A DNA stretch of 6,738 nucleotides from Bacillota bacterium (lineage in GTDB: Bacteria; Bacillota; Desulfotomaculia; Desulfotomaculales; JAJYZD01), in the NCBI GenBank assembly GCA_021800315.1, contig JAJYZD010000208.1:1-6738 (forward strand), written 5' to 3'. The position numbers and the translations under genes are program-made. Shown piece by piece: positions 1-6,272 of this stretch (positions are counted from its first letter, which is position 1; the number at the start of each line of letters is the position of its first letter). The notes below the pieces were generated by a model. That model did no database searches. It was not told the origin of the DNA and saw nothing but the letters and a program-made list of their open reading frames with translations.

Positions 1-1
1 G

Positions 2-1174
2 GGCAACGCCCAATGGCAGGAGACTATCAAGAAGTTGTCCCGGCTTAAGTTTGTGCTTCATCAAAAGAAACGGCGTTTAAGAAACCTGCGGCACAAGCTG
101 GCTGCCGTGGAACGGGATATAAAGGCGAACAAATACCGGATCTGTTTCGGTGGACGCAAGCTGTTCAAAGCGCAGTACAACCTGGAAGGCAACGGATACG
201 CCAATCACGAAGCGTGGGTCCGCGACTGGCGGGAAACCCGGTCGAGCGGTTTTTTCATCATCGGTTCCAGGGACGAATCCTACGGTAACCAGAGTTGCAC
301 GTATAGTACTGATGGCAGCTTGCGGGTGCGCGTGGTTAATCAAATGACAGACAGGTATGGTGTTTACATCACGATCCCGGGCGTTGTTTTCCCCTATGGC
401 CAGGAGCAGTTGGATGACGCCCGTGAATTCGCAATCATCCGTGGTAAAAACGGTCTGTCCCGCAAGGTTTACGACCGGGCGATCTCGTACCGGTTTGTGA
501 AACGGGCAGGCCGCTGGTACGTTCACGCGAGTCTGGAGCGCAATGACCCCGCCCCGGCAACGAGACGGGATAACGGAGCGCTCGGTATGGACCTGAACTA
601 CGGTTTCCTGGCGGTGGCTGAAGTGGACCGCTTCGGCAATCCCCTGGCTGAATGGAATATTCCCGTGCCGATGCGCGACCGCACGGCGAACCAGATCAAC
701 GCCGCCCTGGGCGACGCGTTGAAAGAAGTCATGGAGTTGGCTGTCGCCTGGAACCAGCCGGTGGTGATGGAATCCCTGGACTTCGATAAGAAGAAACGTT
801 CCCTCGGTGAGAAGGGCGGCCGTTATTCCCGGATGCTCTCGGGACTGGTTTACGCAAATTACCACAAGATGGCCGAATCGGCGGCGGGCCGGGCGGCGGT
901 GGAACTGATTCCGAAGAATCCGTTCGCCACGTCGGCGGCTGGTCAGGTGAAATTCATGCGCCGGTACGGTCTCGGTTCGCACGGCGCCGCGGCCTGCGTG
1001 ATTGCCCGGCGGGGGCTGGGTTTCAATCTGGAAGGTCCCGCCGCAAGCGGCGCCATGATCCTGCCGGACCGCCTGCGCGTAAAGCGCGGAGTCTATTGGC
1101 TCCAGGTATGCAGGCGTCTTAAGACAGTACGGTTCGGAGACAGAATAAGCTTATTTTATGCCGACAGTTTCTGA
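2..1174 (+). CDS. TnpB-related protein (IS200/IS605 OrfB relative), 5' end outside window
   Basis: The frame is open to the left edge. The TTG at 35 is only the first start-like codon in the window and is not a credible start, so the gene is partial; relatives of this type are typically over 450 residues. Counting from the TTG, residues 1-35 are a basic helical segment (KKRRLRNLRHKL) and residues 40-170 are a conserved middle region (RKLFKAQYNLEGNGY, SYRFVKRAGRWYV). The RuvC-like core follows, with GMDLNYG (D186) for RuvC-I and VVMESLDF (E246) for RuvC-II. The usual TnpB zinc ribbon and DxNAA motif are replaced by NPFATSAAGQVKF and GLGSHGAAACVIARRGLGF, which puts H316 where the third catalytic Asp normally sits. 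This matches the 'TnpB-related accessory protein' group as I know it. Canonical TnpB is an RNA-guided nuclease; whether this variant cuts DNA is unknown. The C-terminus (LPDRLRVKRGVYWLQVCRRL) looks natural. Confidence 0.85.
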   Translation, partial: GNAQWQETIKKLSRLKFVLHQKKRRLRNLRHKLAAVERDIKANKYRICFGGRKLFKAQYNLEGNGYANHEAWVRDWRETRSSGFFIIGSRDESYGNQSCTYSTDGSLRVRVVNQMTDRYGVYITIPGVVFPYGQEQLDDAREFAIIRGKNGLSRKVYDRAISYRFVKRAGRWYVHASLERNDPAPATRRDNGALGMDLNYGFLAVAEVDRFGNPLAEWNIPVPMRDRTANQINAALGDALKEVMELAVAWNQPVVMESLDFDKKKRSLGEKGGRYSRMLSGLVYANYHKMAESAAGRAAVELIPKNPFATSAAGQVKFMRRYGLGSHGAAACVIARRGLGFNLEGPAASGAMILPDRLRVKRGVYWLQVCRRLKTVRFGDRISLFYADSF

Positions 1175-1194
1175 TATTTGATCCTTCTCCTTTC

Positions 1195-1314
1195 TGCGCC
1201 GGTGAATCCGGGCAACGGTAGCGGCACGACCCACCTACGGTGGGTACCCCGTCCGGACAACCGCGAGTATGACCGGAACCACGTGCAACTATCGGTCCGG
1301 AAGTAACCGGCGCA
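1195..1314 (+). ncRNA. Candidate structured RNA just downstream of the TnpB-related gene
   Basis: A perfect 9-bp outer stem pairs TGCGCCGGT (1195-1203) with ACCGGCGCA (1306-1314). It encloses a perfect 7-bp hairpin ACCCACC-TAC-GGTGGGT (1229-1245) and a 6-bp stem CCGGAC (1253-1258) with GTCCGG (1295-1300); GACCG/CGGTC is an alternative pairing for the same strand. A closed multi-branched fold 20 bases after a tnpB-type stop codon suggests an element-encoded RNA. TnpB guide RNAs (reRNA/omegaRNA) come from this side of the gene. The pairing is seen in the sequence; transcription and function are inferred. Confidence 0.4.
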
Positions 1315-1579
1315 AGAACGCAGCACGCTCAAACAGGGCGGTTGGGGCGGGAGACGGCGTATTGCCGGACAAGAGACGTTTCCCATCCTTTCAGGCACCG
1401 GCTGGATGAACCGGGTGGATCCTTCGTCCGGGGAAGTACGGCCCTGGATGTGACCGATTCGTTGAAGCCTGCTTGCGGGTGCAAGTCTGCGGGCAGTGCG
1501 GATGAGTCGGTTCCAACGGCGGGTGTAACTCCCGTCTGCGAATCGCGGGGAAAACCGTTCGCCCCGCGTCGGTCAAAGA
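1315..1579 (+). other. Gene-free 3' flank with further RNA-type stems
   Basis: I see no convincing gene here; the open frames lack recognisable motifs. Further pairings include a helix ACCGATT (1453-1459) with AGTCGGT (1505-1511, one G-U). It encloses CTTGC-GGGT-GCAAG (1472-1485) on a bulged GCCTG/CGGGC stem (1467-1471 with 1490-1494). A perfect 7-bp hairpin CGCGGGG/CCCCGCG follows (1544-1550 with 1562-1568, 11-base loop). Together with the fold at 1195-1314 this could be one RNA of about 370 nt, or it could simply be the GC-rich end of the element. Confidence 0.35.
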
Positions 1580-1638
1580 TAGTCTATTCGTGGCAAACCT
1601 TTGGCCGTTACGTGCCGTTGTAGTCTATTCGTAGCAAA
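1580..1638 (+). repeat. 18-base direct repeat, two copies 41 bp apart
   Basis: TAGTCTATTCGTGGCAAA (1580-1597) and TAGTCTATTCGTAGCAAA (1621-1638) differ at one base. They lie between the structured region and the resumption of the methyltransferase frame, in DNA that is clearly more AT-rich than its surroundings. They could be subterminal repeats of the element, remnants of two insertion events, or short tandem duplications. No biological role is claimed. Confidence 0.6.
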
Positions 1639-1672
1639 ACACAGTATTGTACATGCTTGTCCATGTGCTTAG

Positions 1673-2110
1673 GAACGGTACGACATCGACGGTGAAGTCT
1701 TGAGTCTGGCCCGGTACCACGCCGGGCAGGCCGGCCTGGAGGGCGTGGTCACCTTCCAGGAAAGACCTGTGTCGCAGTTGGGCTCCCGGCACCGGTACGG
1801 CTGCCTGGTCTGCAACCCGCCCTACGGCGTCCGGCTGGAAGACGCGTCCCGGGTGGAGCGGCTGTACCGGGAAATGGGGGGAGTCTTCGGCCGCCTGGAT
1901 ACCTGGTCGTATTACATCCTGACCGCTCACCCGGAATTCGAGATGCTTTTCGGCCGCCGCGCCGACAAAAAAAGAAAGCTCTACAACGGCCGCATCCAGT
2001 GCAACCTCTACCAGTATTTCGGCCCCCGGCCGCCCCGCCGGGGGATCCTTCCGGGGGAGTCCCTAGCCCCGGGGCTCCGTATGGGCCCGGTAGCGGGGCC
2101 GCTCCGGTAA
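1673..2110 (+). pseudogene. C-terminal part of a THUMP-type RNA (guanine-N2) methyltransferase, RlmL/YpsC family
   Basis: The frame opens after a TAG at 1670-1672 and immediately reads YDIDGEVLSLARYHAGQAGL, the SAM-binding strand and helix found in the middle of RlmL/YpsC proteins. It then reads CLVCNPPYGVRLED, with the NPPY catalytic motif IV of N-methyltransferases. The C-terminal signature of this family follows: TWSYYILTAHPEFE, RRADKKRKLYNG and QYFGPRPP. These enzymes methylate guanine N2 in 23S rRNA. About 145 residues are present of the usual ~380; the THUMP domain and the start of the Rossmann fold are missing. The TTG at 1700 has no ribosome binding site and lies inside the fold. The 3' end overlaps the convergent transporter gene by 48 bp. 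The missing 5' half may lie left of the TnpB gene, outside this window. Confidence 0.85.
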
Positions 2111-3280
2111 GGACGGTTTCCGGTACAAAAAGGTGAGGACGAACAGCAGGGCGCCGGCCAGGGGAGCCAGGGCCAGCCAGAGGAACATGGTCGCCAGGCC
2201 GGCGGACTGGACCAGGAATCCACCAATGACGGGTCCCAGCAGGGTTCCCCCGCCCAGGGCCGTGCCGAACAGGCCGAGAGCCGAACCCCGGAGACGGTCG
2301 TCCACGTGGTCGACCACAAAGGCGTTCAGGCTGGGGTAAGCGAGGCCGTAACCGATCCCGTAGACTACGGCGGCGGTCAGCAAAAGCCCGGGGCCGCGGC
2401 TTTCGAAAACCAGCCCCACGGCGAGGGAGGACAGCACCAGGGCGGGAATGATGATCCGGTGGCGCCCGTAGCGGTCGGCCAGGTGCCCGAAGGCGAGGCG
2501 CACACTGATGATGGCGGCCGCGTAAAGGGCGAAGTAGACGCCCGCCACGGCCGGGTCGGGCCAGGAGAGGGTGAACAGCGGCAGGAAGGCGAAAATGGCC
2601 CCCTGGGTTATCTGGCAGGAAAAAAAGGTGACCGTCGGCACCCAAACCCTGTGATCGCCGAAACTGGACAGGGACGCGCGCAGGGTCTTGGTTGCGGCCG
2701 GGGCCGGGGAACACCTGGTCTCCCGGATGAGCAGGGAGAGGCCCAGGGCGGGGAGGGCTATCGCGGCCGGCCAGAGAACGAAGGGCCACAAGGATGACGG
2801 CCGGGTGCCCATGACCCGCTCCGCGAGCATGGGCGCCAGGATCAGGGCCAGGCTGATGGAACTCATGTAGTTCCCGGTGCTCTGGGAAAGACGGCCCGGC
2901 GGCGCGATATCGGCAATAACCACCATACCGGCGGTCACGACGAAGGATATGCCGATGCCATGCACCATGCGCAGGAGAACCAGTCCGGTCAACGAGTGGG
3001 CGAACGGGTAGGCCAGCGGCAGCGCGGCCAGGACCAGGGAGCCGGCGACGACGAAAACGCGCCGGGACCAGCAGTCCATGAGCCCGCCCACCAGGGGCCG
3101 CAGGAACACGGAGGTGACGGAAAAGGCGCCGACGGCCACGCCGATGGCCACCTGGGTATACCCGGCGTCCTTCATGTAGACCGGCAGGAAGGGAATGAAG
3201 AAAAAGTTGCTGGTGTACGCCAGGAAGGTGATCAGCGAGATCAGCACGAAGTCTCTCCGGTAGCCGCGCGGGGAGTCCAT
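2063..3280 (-). CDS. Major facilitator superfamily (MFS) transporter, probable exporter
   Basis: The predicted protein has 405 residues and about 12 hydrophobic segments, normal for a 12-TM MFS carrier. Motif A occurs in both halves: RPLVGGLMDCWSRR (residues 61-74) and FGHLADRYGRHR (264-275). A polar linker lies between the halves at about 185-210. Family knowledge makes it a proton-coupled carrier in the cytoplasmic membrane; the substrate cannot be read from the sequence, though drug or metabolite efflux is likely. I chose the ATG at 3280 because AGAGGTGGGG lies just upstream at good spacing and the protein then starts with a short cytoplasmic tail. A longer frame starting at 3331 would be translated through the -10 box and operator. 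It diverges from the MBL-fold gene, and operator repeats cover its promoter. The C-terminal coding end overlaps the broken methyltransferase. Confidence 0.9.
   Translation of the reverse strand: MDSPRGYRRDFVLISLITFLAYTSNFFFIPFLPVYMKDAGYTQVAIGVAVGAFSVTSVFLRPLVGGLMDCWSRRVFVVAGSLVLAALPLAYPFAHSLTGLVLLRMVHGIGISFVVTAGMVVIADIAPPGRLSQSTGNYMSSISLALILAPMLAERVMGTRPSSLWPFVLWPAAIALPALGLSLLIRETRCSPAPAATKTLRASLSSFGDHRVWVPTVTFFSCQITQGAIFAFLPLFTLSWPDPAVAGVYFALYAAAIISVRLAFGHLADRYGRHRIIIPALVLSSLAVGLVFESRGPGLLLTAAVVYGIGYGLAYPSLNAFVVDHVDDRLRGSALGLFGTALGGGTLLGPVIGGFLVQSAGLATMFLWLALAPLAGALLFVLTFLYRKPSLPERPRYRAHTEPRG
2065..2076. repeat. 12-bp perfect palindrome at the convergent gene ends
   Basis: AGCCCCGGGGCT is fully self-complementary. 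It lies at the stop codon of the transporter and inside the last codons of the methyltransferase frame. It might help end transcription from both sides, but there is no following T tract, so it is not called a terminator. Confidence 0.3.
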
Positions 3281-3293
3281 CTTCCCCACCTCT

Positions 3294-3324
3294 TTTACGT
3301 TAACGTTAAGGTTATACGTATTAT
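3294..3324 (+). promoter_or_regulatory. Possible promoter of the MBL-fold gene with a long MerR-type spacer
   Basis: On the plus strand TTTACG (3294-3299) and TATTAT (3319-3324) are separated by 19 bp, the long spacer typical of MerR-activated promoters. The -10 box overlaps that of the divergent MFS promoter. The first operator repeat fills the spacer, but its palindrome is not centred in it. The match to consensus is only fair. Confidence 0.3.
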
Positions 3325-3349
3325 ACACCATGCTTTACGTTAACGTCAA
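3320..3349 (-). promoter_or_regulatory. Predicted sigma-70-type promoter of the MFS gene
   Basis: On the minus strand TTGACG (3349-3344) and a perfect TATAAT (3325-3320) are separated by 18 bp. Transcription would start near 3313, leaving a ~30-nt leader before the ATG at 3280. One operator repeat covers the -35 box and part of the spacer. The other covers the predicted start site and leader, a layout suited to repression. Confidence 0.65.
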
Positions 3350-3489
3350 CGTTATCCGGGAAAATCTTTGGCGGGGTTACGGCACCCGAAAGGCAGGCCG
3401 GTGTTGGAAGGAATTTCTTTGGCTTCTGTCGAACGGATAGGCGGGAAAATGCGCGGACCGTCGGGCCCGCGAACCGGGGGGGATGTTCC

Positions 3490-4335
3490 ATGGGCGGGAG
3501 CGGGTACAGGATAACCGTCCTCGTCGAAAACACCGTCGGCGTCGCCGCCGGACTGATCGGGGAGTTCGGGCAGTGTCTGCTCATTGAAACAGAGGGTGGA
3601 AAGATACTGTTCGATACCGGGGGCAGAGGCTGGCTCGTCAACAACGCCCTGGCCCTGGGCATCGATCTCAAGACGGTTGACGCCCTGGTCATGAGCCACG
3701 GCCATTTCGACCACAGCGGAGGCATGCAGGCTTTTCTGCGCTTGAGGGGCCGGCTGCCGGTTTACGCCCACCCTGATTTTTTCGCTCCCCGCTTTAACGC
3801 TGCGGGCAAAAACCCGTACATCGGCGTGCCGTTTTGCCGCGAAGAACTGGTGAGTTCGGGGGCGGATTTCGTTTTTACGCAGGAGCCGGCCGAAATCAGG
3901 CCCGGTGTCTGGGTCAGCGGCGAGGTGCCCCGCAAGACGGATTTCGAACCCGGGGACAGCCGCCTGTACACCCTGAGGGGGGAGGAAAGGATGGCCGATC
4001 CCTTCCGGGACGACATGAGCATCTATTGCGTCACGCCGCTGGGCCTGCTGGTAGTCGTGGGCTGCGCCCACGCCGGGCTGGTCAACATCATCGAGCACGG
4101 GCGGGAAGTTACGGGCCTGGCCAAGGTGTACGGCGTCCTGGGAGGGACCCATCTGGGTATGGTGCCGCCCGCGCAACAGGAAAACACCATCGCCTATCTC
4201 CGGAATCTATCCCCGCAATTCATCGCTGCCAACCATTGTACGGGACTGGCCATGATAGTCCGGCTGGCCTCCCTCTTCGGGCCGGTTTTCCGTTTCGCCC
4301 CGGCGGGGGCGGGCTTTACCCTGCCGGCGGAATAA
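3490..4335 (+). CDS. MBL-fold metallo-hydrolase, COG1237 (dihydropterin ribofuranosyl aminobenzene phosphate synthase-like)
   Basis: The predicted protein has 281 residues and a full set of metallo-beta-lactamase metal ligands: SHGHFDH (H70, H72, D74, H75), GCAHAG (H194), RDDMS (D174/D175), GGTHLG (H221) and AANHCTG (H249). The core starts early (FGQCLLIETEGGKILFDTGG, residues 26-45). The GCAHAG, GGTHL and NHCTG set is typical of COG1237, whose archaeal member MJ0301 is linked to methanopterin synthesis. In bacteria these proteins are soluble hydrolases of uncertain substrate, so no reaction is claimed. ATG 3490 is preceded by GGGGGGATG six bases upstream. It diverges from the MFS gene across a shared operator region and is followed 228 bp later by the MerR gene. 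The two neighbours suggest a small regulated unit for handling or exporting a compound. Confidence 0.85.
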   Translation: MGGSGYRITVLVENTVGVAAGLIGEFGQCLLIETEGGKILFDTGGRGWLVNNALALGIDLKTVDALVMSHGHFDHSGGMQAFLRLRGRLPVYAHPDFFAPRFNAAGKNPYIGVPFCREELVSSGADFVFTQEPAEIRPGVWVSGEVPRKTDFEPGDSRLYTLRGEERMADPFRDDMSIYCVTPLGLLVVVGCAHAGLVNIIEHGREVTGLAKVYGVLGGTHLGMVPPAQQENTIAYLRNLSPQFIAANHCTGLAMIVRLASLFGPVFRFAPAGAGFTLPAE

Positions 4336-4563
4336 TGGAATAGCGGGGGGAAGACCGGTCGCCGGTGGCTACCTCCGTCAGGGCGGTTTCAGCCGGGCGC
4401 GACTGTCGCCGTCCTTCCGAAGGCCAGCCGGTCGGCGAAGAACCGGGTTCCCTGGTGACTGGTCTTGCGTCCAGGGGCAAAGACGGCGGCACGCGGAAAA
4501 GGGTATCGGCGTTTTCCGGCCCGAACCGGCCGGGAGCGAAAGCCTGGTCCTGGAAAGCGGCAG

Positions 4564-5016
4564 ATGGGGGGGGTGGTCTTGTTGCAGTACCGGATAGAGG
4601 AGATCGCCAAGCGCACGGGGATGACCAGGCGAACCCTCAGGTATTATGAGGACCAGGGCCTGTTGGCCCCGCCGGTCCGGAGCAGCGGTGGCTTTCGCCT
4701 TTACAGCGAGGAAGACGTGGTGATGGTCAACCGCATCAAGGAACTGCGGGAGACCATGGGCTTCAACCTGGGCGAGGTAAGACAGATCCTGGAGTTGGAG
4801 CGGATCGTCGACTATTTGCGGGAACATTGCCGGGAGATGCCGCCCGGCCAGCGTCTGGAACAACTTAACGGGGCCATGCGGGACGCGCAGGCTCTTTTGC
4901 AACTGGTGGATGAAAAGGTTCAGAGCATCAATAAACTGCGGGAGTTCTGGGAACACAAGATGGAAAAATACCGGGTTTACCACCGGGAGCTCCTGGAACT
5001 GCTGAAAAAGGAATAG
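4564..5016 (+). CDS. MerR-family transcriptional regulator
   Basis: The predicted protein has 150 residues. An N-terminal winged helix-turn-helix occupies residues 9-55: YRIEEIAKRTGMTRRTLRYY is the DNA-reading helix pair, DQGLL follows, and GFRLYSEEDV is the wing. A second helical block is KELRETMGFNLGEVRQIL (59-76). A long C-terminal helix from about 97 to 135 forms the dimerising coiled coil. The C-terminus is short and has only one cysteine, so it lacks the paired ligands of metal-sensing MerR proteins and any large drug-binding domain. The frame extends upstream to 4465, but that part is arginine- and proline-rich and unlike MerR proteins. ATG 4564, with GGAAAG upstream, gives a normal length; GTG 4573 or TTG 4582 behind the GGGGGGTGG run are also possible. 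It probably controls the MFS/MBL intergenic operators. No copy of that operator was seen upstream of this gene. Confidence 0.9.
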   Translation: MGGVVLLQYRIEEIAKRTGMTRRTLRYYEDQGLLAPPVRSSGGFRLYSEEDVVMVNRIKELRETMGFNLGEVRQILELERIVDYLREHCREMPPGQRLEQLNGAMRDAQALLQLVDEKVQSINKLREFWEHKMEKYRVYHRELLELLKKE

Positions 5017-5461
5017 CCGTGCGCGGAGTCGGCCGGGGAAGAGTCTCCGTGAACGAGGTTGACTTCCGGAAAACGTCGACCCGGGTCCACGTCGTGGCAA
5101 CCAACCACGGGAACGCAACGGTCCAATTCATGGCCAACGCCAAGGCATGTCTCATGTGGGCTCGAAAATTAGTTGACAGGTGACCGTCAGACCGTGATCC
5201 CGATCTGGAGGGGGTCCGCCTCTAGCCGAACTTCCCGGGCTTGGGCATTTCGCGACCCCTGGACAGGCCCTTGGCACGGTGGGGCTATCCGCTCCCGCTG
5301 GCCGGGACCGTCAACATATTTCTGAGACATGCCAACGCCAATGCGAGCTTGGTGGCCAACGCGGGGAACACCTTACCCGGCATGGAAGGTTGAGGTTGAT
5401 TTCGCCATCCCGGCACGGGGGGGCACGCCAATTTTGTGAGCAAGCAAATGACAGATAATGA
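5017..5461. other. Gene-free region with mobile-element end sequences
   Basis: I found no convincing coding region in these 445 bases. The MerR gene has no clear terminator with a T tract after it. The stretch holds an inverted pair of GGCATGTCTCA sequences near 5144 and 5323 and a copy of GCCAACGCCAA beside each. It most likely consists of degraded insertion-sequence ends next to the ISKra4-type remnant. A 32-codon minus-strand frame at 5285-5383 is open but has no recognisable homology. Confidence 0.5.
5144..5333. repeat. Inverted repeats resembling insertion-sequence ends
   Basis: GGCATGTCTCA (5144-5154) recurs as its exact complement TGAGACATGCC (5323-5333). Moving from each copy toward the other, GAAAATTAGTTGAC (5164-5177) and, on the other strand, GAAATATGTTGAC (5323-5311) are similar. 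GCCAACGCCAA is present as a direct repeat at 5133-5143 and 5331-5341. The right copy lies about 130 bp past the end of the ISKra4-type C-terminal fragment and could be its terminal repeat; the left copy would then be the end of another element facing away. Confidence 0.45.
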
Positions 5462-5942
5462 TCAAAGAGCCTTTTGAGGGAGCTCATAGTTGTTGGTCCG
5501 GTAGCGGCGCCAGAAATCGTCGAATCTACCGCTGAGCACGTTGCATCGCAGGGCGATAATGGCGTCAGCGCCAGTGGTGCTCCAGAACATGCCTGACTGT
5601 TTGAGGCGGTGTCCGATGACCGACTTGCATCCAGCTTCAACCACCCCTGAAGCCACGCATAGGCCCCTGGATCGAAAATCGGCGTATGCCATGCGGTGTC
5701 GGTTATTATTGAAATAATTGAATTCGTTGGATGCATGGGTGCCGACATCTCCGGACCTGGCGATGTAGGGACGGATCGAATCCAGGACGGCGTCGAGGAG
5801 GCCGGCTTCCAGATCGTCGTGACGATCGGCAGCCCATTTTTTAGCCAGGTCGGTTCCGGGTCGATAGATGACAGCGGCGAGGTCGCTGAGGTGCTCTTTG
5901 GCGTGGTACACGTCAATAATTTGGCCAGCATCGGGAGCTATC
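5462..5942 (-). pseudogene. C-terminal part of an ISKra4-type DDE transposase
   Basis: Read on the minus strand, the fragment begins at IAPDAGQIIDVYHAKEHL, which continues through an insertion domain rich in charged helices. The ISKra4 C-terminal signature follows: FNNNRHRMAYADFRSRGL, GVVEAGCKSVIGHRLKQS, GMFWSTTGADAIIALRC and LSGRFDDFW. The glutamate in SGVVEAGCK is the third residue of the DDE triad that cuts and joins DNA. The frame extends on to an ATG at 6007, but those extra residues are only the complement of the plus-strand transposase block and are not real. The N-terminal and central domains are missing from this strand, so it cannot make an active enzyme. Its own stop (5462) looks natural for the family. 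Confidence 0.85.
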
Positions 5943-5945
5943 ATT

Positions 5946-6270
5946 GCGGGCGTCGACGGAACAGGTATTCCCATGCGTCCAAACGAATTGGCCGGACGAC
6001 CCGGCAAACAAGCCGACGGAACCGCCGAAACCAGGGAAGGAAAAGAATGTCGTTTGGACGGCTGATTCCCGCGACCCTAAAGGCCGCCCGGTCAAAGACA
6101 AAGGGTCGGCTACATATTCCGCAGCCATAGAAAGCTGTGTGTGGAAGGACACCTCCGACGAGATACCTCCCTTCGCCCAACGCGTGGTACGCGAACTCAC
6201 CAGGCGCGGCTTCTTTCTCGGGAAGCGGCAGATTTTTATGGACGACGGGGCTCCGTGGATCTGGAACATC
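5946..6270 (+). pseudogene. Central catalytic part of an ISKra4-type transposase, inverted and frameshifted
   Basis: On the plus strand, frame one reads AGVDGTGIPMRPNELAGRPG, then KQADGTAETREGKE, up to about 6048. Frame two then continues VVWTADSRDPKGRPVKDKGS, ATYSAAIES, FAQRVVRELTRRGFF and IFMDDGAPWIWNI to 6270. Together these match the core of ISKra4 transposases, with catalytic aspartates in VDGTG and in DDGAPWIWN. A one-base shift next to GGAAAAGAAT separates the two frames. The block starts within about ten bases of where the minus-strand C-terminal block starts, so the two face away from each other. The N-terminal third of the transposase is not found on either strand. After WNI the frame runs into unrelated codons and stops at 6286. 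Confidence 0.75.
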
Positions 6271-6272
6271 AA

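Larger units (their letters stand above)
1..1677 (+). mobile_element. Right-hand part of a TnpB-type (IS605 OrfB-like) element
   Basis: The stretch carries a TnpB-related gene cut by the left window edge, followed by about 500 noncoding bases rich in stems. It ends where an unrelated methyltransferase frame starts without its N-terminal half. The right boundary is inferred from that frame: a TAG closes it at 1670-1672, and recognisable methyltransferase residues (YDID) begin at 1679. No terminal repeat or target duplication can be tested because the left end is outside the window. No TnpA is visible. The element could equally be a fragment fused here by a deletion. Confidence 0.5.
3294..3355. 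promoter_or_regulatory. Paired operator repeats with ACGTTAACGT cores
   Basis: Two 22-bp direct repeats (3294-3315 and 3334-3355) match at 20 of 22 positions and lie exactly 40 bp apart, close to four helical turns. Each begins TTTACGTTAACGT, containing the perfect 10-bp palindrome ACGTTAACGT (3297-3306 and 3337-3346), and ends in GGTTAT or CGTTAT. From memory, LiuR-type MerR regulators bind TTTACGTwwACGTAAA-like sites. The MerR gene at 4564 is the natural candidate ligand; this is inference. Confidence 0.7.

Noticed and set aside
77..982. Long minus-strand frame opposite the TnpB-related gene
   Set aside because: Shadow of the plus-strand gene: no recognisable motifs, while the plus strand shows clear family motifs throughout.
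1570..1597. Group I intron core (AAAGATAGTCTATTCG resembles the 3' core element)
   Set aside because: No matching P4/P7 partner sequences were found nearby, and the motif is part of the direct repeat. Kept only as a reason to test splicing.
1342..1623. 93-residue plus-strand frame downstream of the TnpB gene
   Set aside because: No ribosome binding site or recognised domain, and it overlaps strong RNA-type stems and a direct repeat.
1195..1680. Group II intron end
   Set aside because: No domain V-like hairpin and no reverse transcriptase; the ORF is TnpB-like.
1749..2789. 346-residue minus-strand frame
   Set aside because: Arg/Pro/Gly-rich shadow of the MFS gene and methyltransferase in another frame; GC-rich DNA keeps it open.
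3281..3331. Longer start for the MFS protein at 3331
   Set aside because: It would translate the -10 box and operator repeat; ATG 3280 has the ribosome binding site.
4465..4563. 33-residue N-terminal extension of the MerR protein
   Set aside because: Arg/Pro-rich and unlike MerR proteins; the normal start just before the helix-turn-helix fits family length.
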